Part shown: in pieces, positions 63,298 to 64,000 of the stretch
Position numbering within the stretch: position 1 is the first letter of the stretch
How the letters are laid out: the number at the start of each line of letters is the position of its first letter
NCBI GenBank assembly: GCA_964521405.1
Contig: CAZFRR010000065.1
Coordinates: forward strand, 1-64,000
Source: SG8-41 sp964521405
GTDB lineage: Bacteria > Pseudomonadota > Gammaproteobacteria > Burkholderiales > SG8-41
Direction: 5' to 3'
DNA: 64,000 nt
Program-made: the position numbers and the translations under genes
The notes under the pieces: generated by a model
What the model was told of the DNA's origin: nothing
The model's input: the letters and a program-made list of their open reading frames with translations, nothing else
Database searches by the model: none

Positions 63298-64000
63298 GGT
63301 TTGAACTGCGCCCGCACTGCTCGCGCGAGCTCGTAGACGGCAAGCGCATAGTTGATGCTGCGGTTGTAGCGGGTGATCACGTAGAAATTGTTAAGACCGA
63401 GCCAGTAGCGCGGTCCGTTCTCAGTCTCCACCACGAACAGGGCCGCTTCGGCTTCATCCTCGAGCGGAATGGCCGGCGTTACACCCAGACGCTTCAACTC
63501 GGCGATCTTAAATTGCGGCCGGATGCCGGCTTCCAGCGCGGCGTCCGCGCCGGCACCCTCCACCCCCGCCGGCACGACGACCGCTTCGCCGCTCCGCCAG
63601 CCGTGGGCCTTGTAATAATTGGCGACACTGCCGATCGCATCCGCGGTCGTTCCCATCAGGTCCCGCCTGCCATCGCCGTCGAAATCCACCGCGTAACGAC
63701 GGTAGCTGCTGGGAAGAAATTGGGGAATCCCGATGGCTCCGGCATAGGAGCCCCTGATCCTCGCTGCATCCAATCCCGTCTCGCGCGTGAGCAGCAGATA
63801 CTCCTCGAGCTGCGCCCGGAACAGTTCGGCGCGCGGCGGATACTGGAATGCCAGCGTGGTCAGCGCATCGAGGACCCTGTGGCTGCCGGTGTTACGGCCA
63901 TATAGCGTCTCCACGCCGATGGTGGCGACGATGATTTCCTCGGGCACGCCGTATTCGAGGCTCGCTCTTGCCAGGGTGGCCGCGTGCGCGCGCCAGAACG
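63294..64000 (-). CDS. mltB: MltB-type lytic murein transglycosylase (C-terminal part; runs off right edge)
   Basis: The last 235 codons are visible; the frame is open to base 64000 and the N-terminus lies outside. Seen: FWRAHAATLARASLEYGVPEEIIVATIGVETLYGRNTG with the catalytic Glu in GVETLYG, then GSYAGAIGIPQFLPSSYRRYAVDFDGDGRRDLMG, the MltB signature, and the closing NNFYVITRYNRSINYALAVYELA. It cleaves the MurNAc-GlcNAc bond of peptidoglycan with anhydro product. Probably a lipoprotein or exported, but the signal is not in the window. Confidence 0.95.
   Translation of the reverse strand, partial: FWRAHAATLARASLEYGVPEEIIVATIGVETLYGRNTGSHRVLDALTTLAFQYPPRAELFRAQLEEYLLLTRETGLDAARIRGSYAGAIGIPQFLPSSYRRYAVDFDGDGRRDLMGTTADAIGSVANYYKAHGWRSGEAVVVPAGVEGAGADAALEAGIRPQFKIAELKRLGVTPAIPLEDEAEAALFVVETENGPRYWLGLNNFYVITRYNRSINYALAVYELARAVRAQFKP

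Overview
The window is GC-rich and densely coded, and its gene orders are typical of Betaproteobacteria: alaC-hom-thrC, surE-pcm-nlpD, tRNA-Val-thrS-infC-rpmI-rplT-pheS-pheT-ihfA-merR-tRNA-Pro, lolC-lolD near comEC/DUF2062, rpfE-recJ, prfB-lysS and phaC-phaB-phaR. Two Bug-family (tripartite tricarboxylate) solute receptors fit a Burkholderiales-like lineage. I cannot fix the order or genus from sequence alone. No phage, insertion sequence, CRISPR array or resistance locus was seen. Most genes are core housekeeping genes.

Layout. 0-5.5 kb: 3-hydroxybutyrate dehydrogenase-like SDR, Bug receptor, and the threonine/alanine branch (thrC, hom, alaC). 5.6-10 kb: small Mth938-fold protein and a very large PAS/GAF/GGDEF/EAL/REC protein. 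10-14 kb: MoxR ATPase, DUF58 and TgpA-type transglutaminase cluster. 14-17 kb: nlpD, pcm and surE, without the usual rpoS. 17-21 kb: catabolic/accessory genes (cytosolic sugar-binding-like protein; Bug receptor-GST-nitrilase operon; HbpS/GlcG-like protein). 21-28.6 kb: translation superoperon between two tRNAs. 28.7-35 kb: sulfatase-modifying-factor-like protein, FAA-type hydratase, comEC, DUF2062, AlkA-type glycosylase. 35-43 kb: lolD, lolC, rpfE, recJ, prfB (programmed frameshift), lysS. 43-55.8 kb: acetoacetyl-CoA synthetase, glycine-zipper protein, DMT permease, bamD, rluD, pgeF, ZIP transporter, PHB synthesis genes and rimO. 56-64 kb: DinG-type helicase, secretin-domain protein, Fur-box-associated ferric iron ABC transporter split over both strands, and part of a MltB-type transglycosylase.

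Functional links: PHB synthesis (phaB, phaC, phaR) and PHB mobilisation (SDR at the left edge, aacS) are all present, though dispersed; phaA and a depolymerase are not in the window. The envelope is well represented (nlpD, lolCD, bamD, pgeF, mltB, TgpA). Iron uptake appears Fur-regulated through two similar boxes.

The most unusual signal lies between the genes. At about twenty places there are arrays of a short word (7 nt most often, also 8 or 9 nt), usually arranged as two arms in opposite orientation around a unique core of roughly 35-180 bp. The word differs from place to place (GTTCCGG, TGATGAA, ACGAGAA, GTGATTC, CACAGAGGA, TTTTGAG, GTGATTCA and others) but the design is the same. Arms reach start codons (hom, nlpD, lolD) and stop codons (comEC, rimO, pgeF, rluD), and one sits in frame inside recJ. 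A second class is a roughly 165-bp GC-rich element present as two inverted copies 23 kb apart, with a related 161-bp element bounded by 19-bp inverted ends. Other notable points are a PheT without the tRNA-binding OB domain, an infC starting at ATC, and a structured thrS leader.
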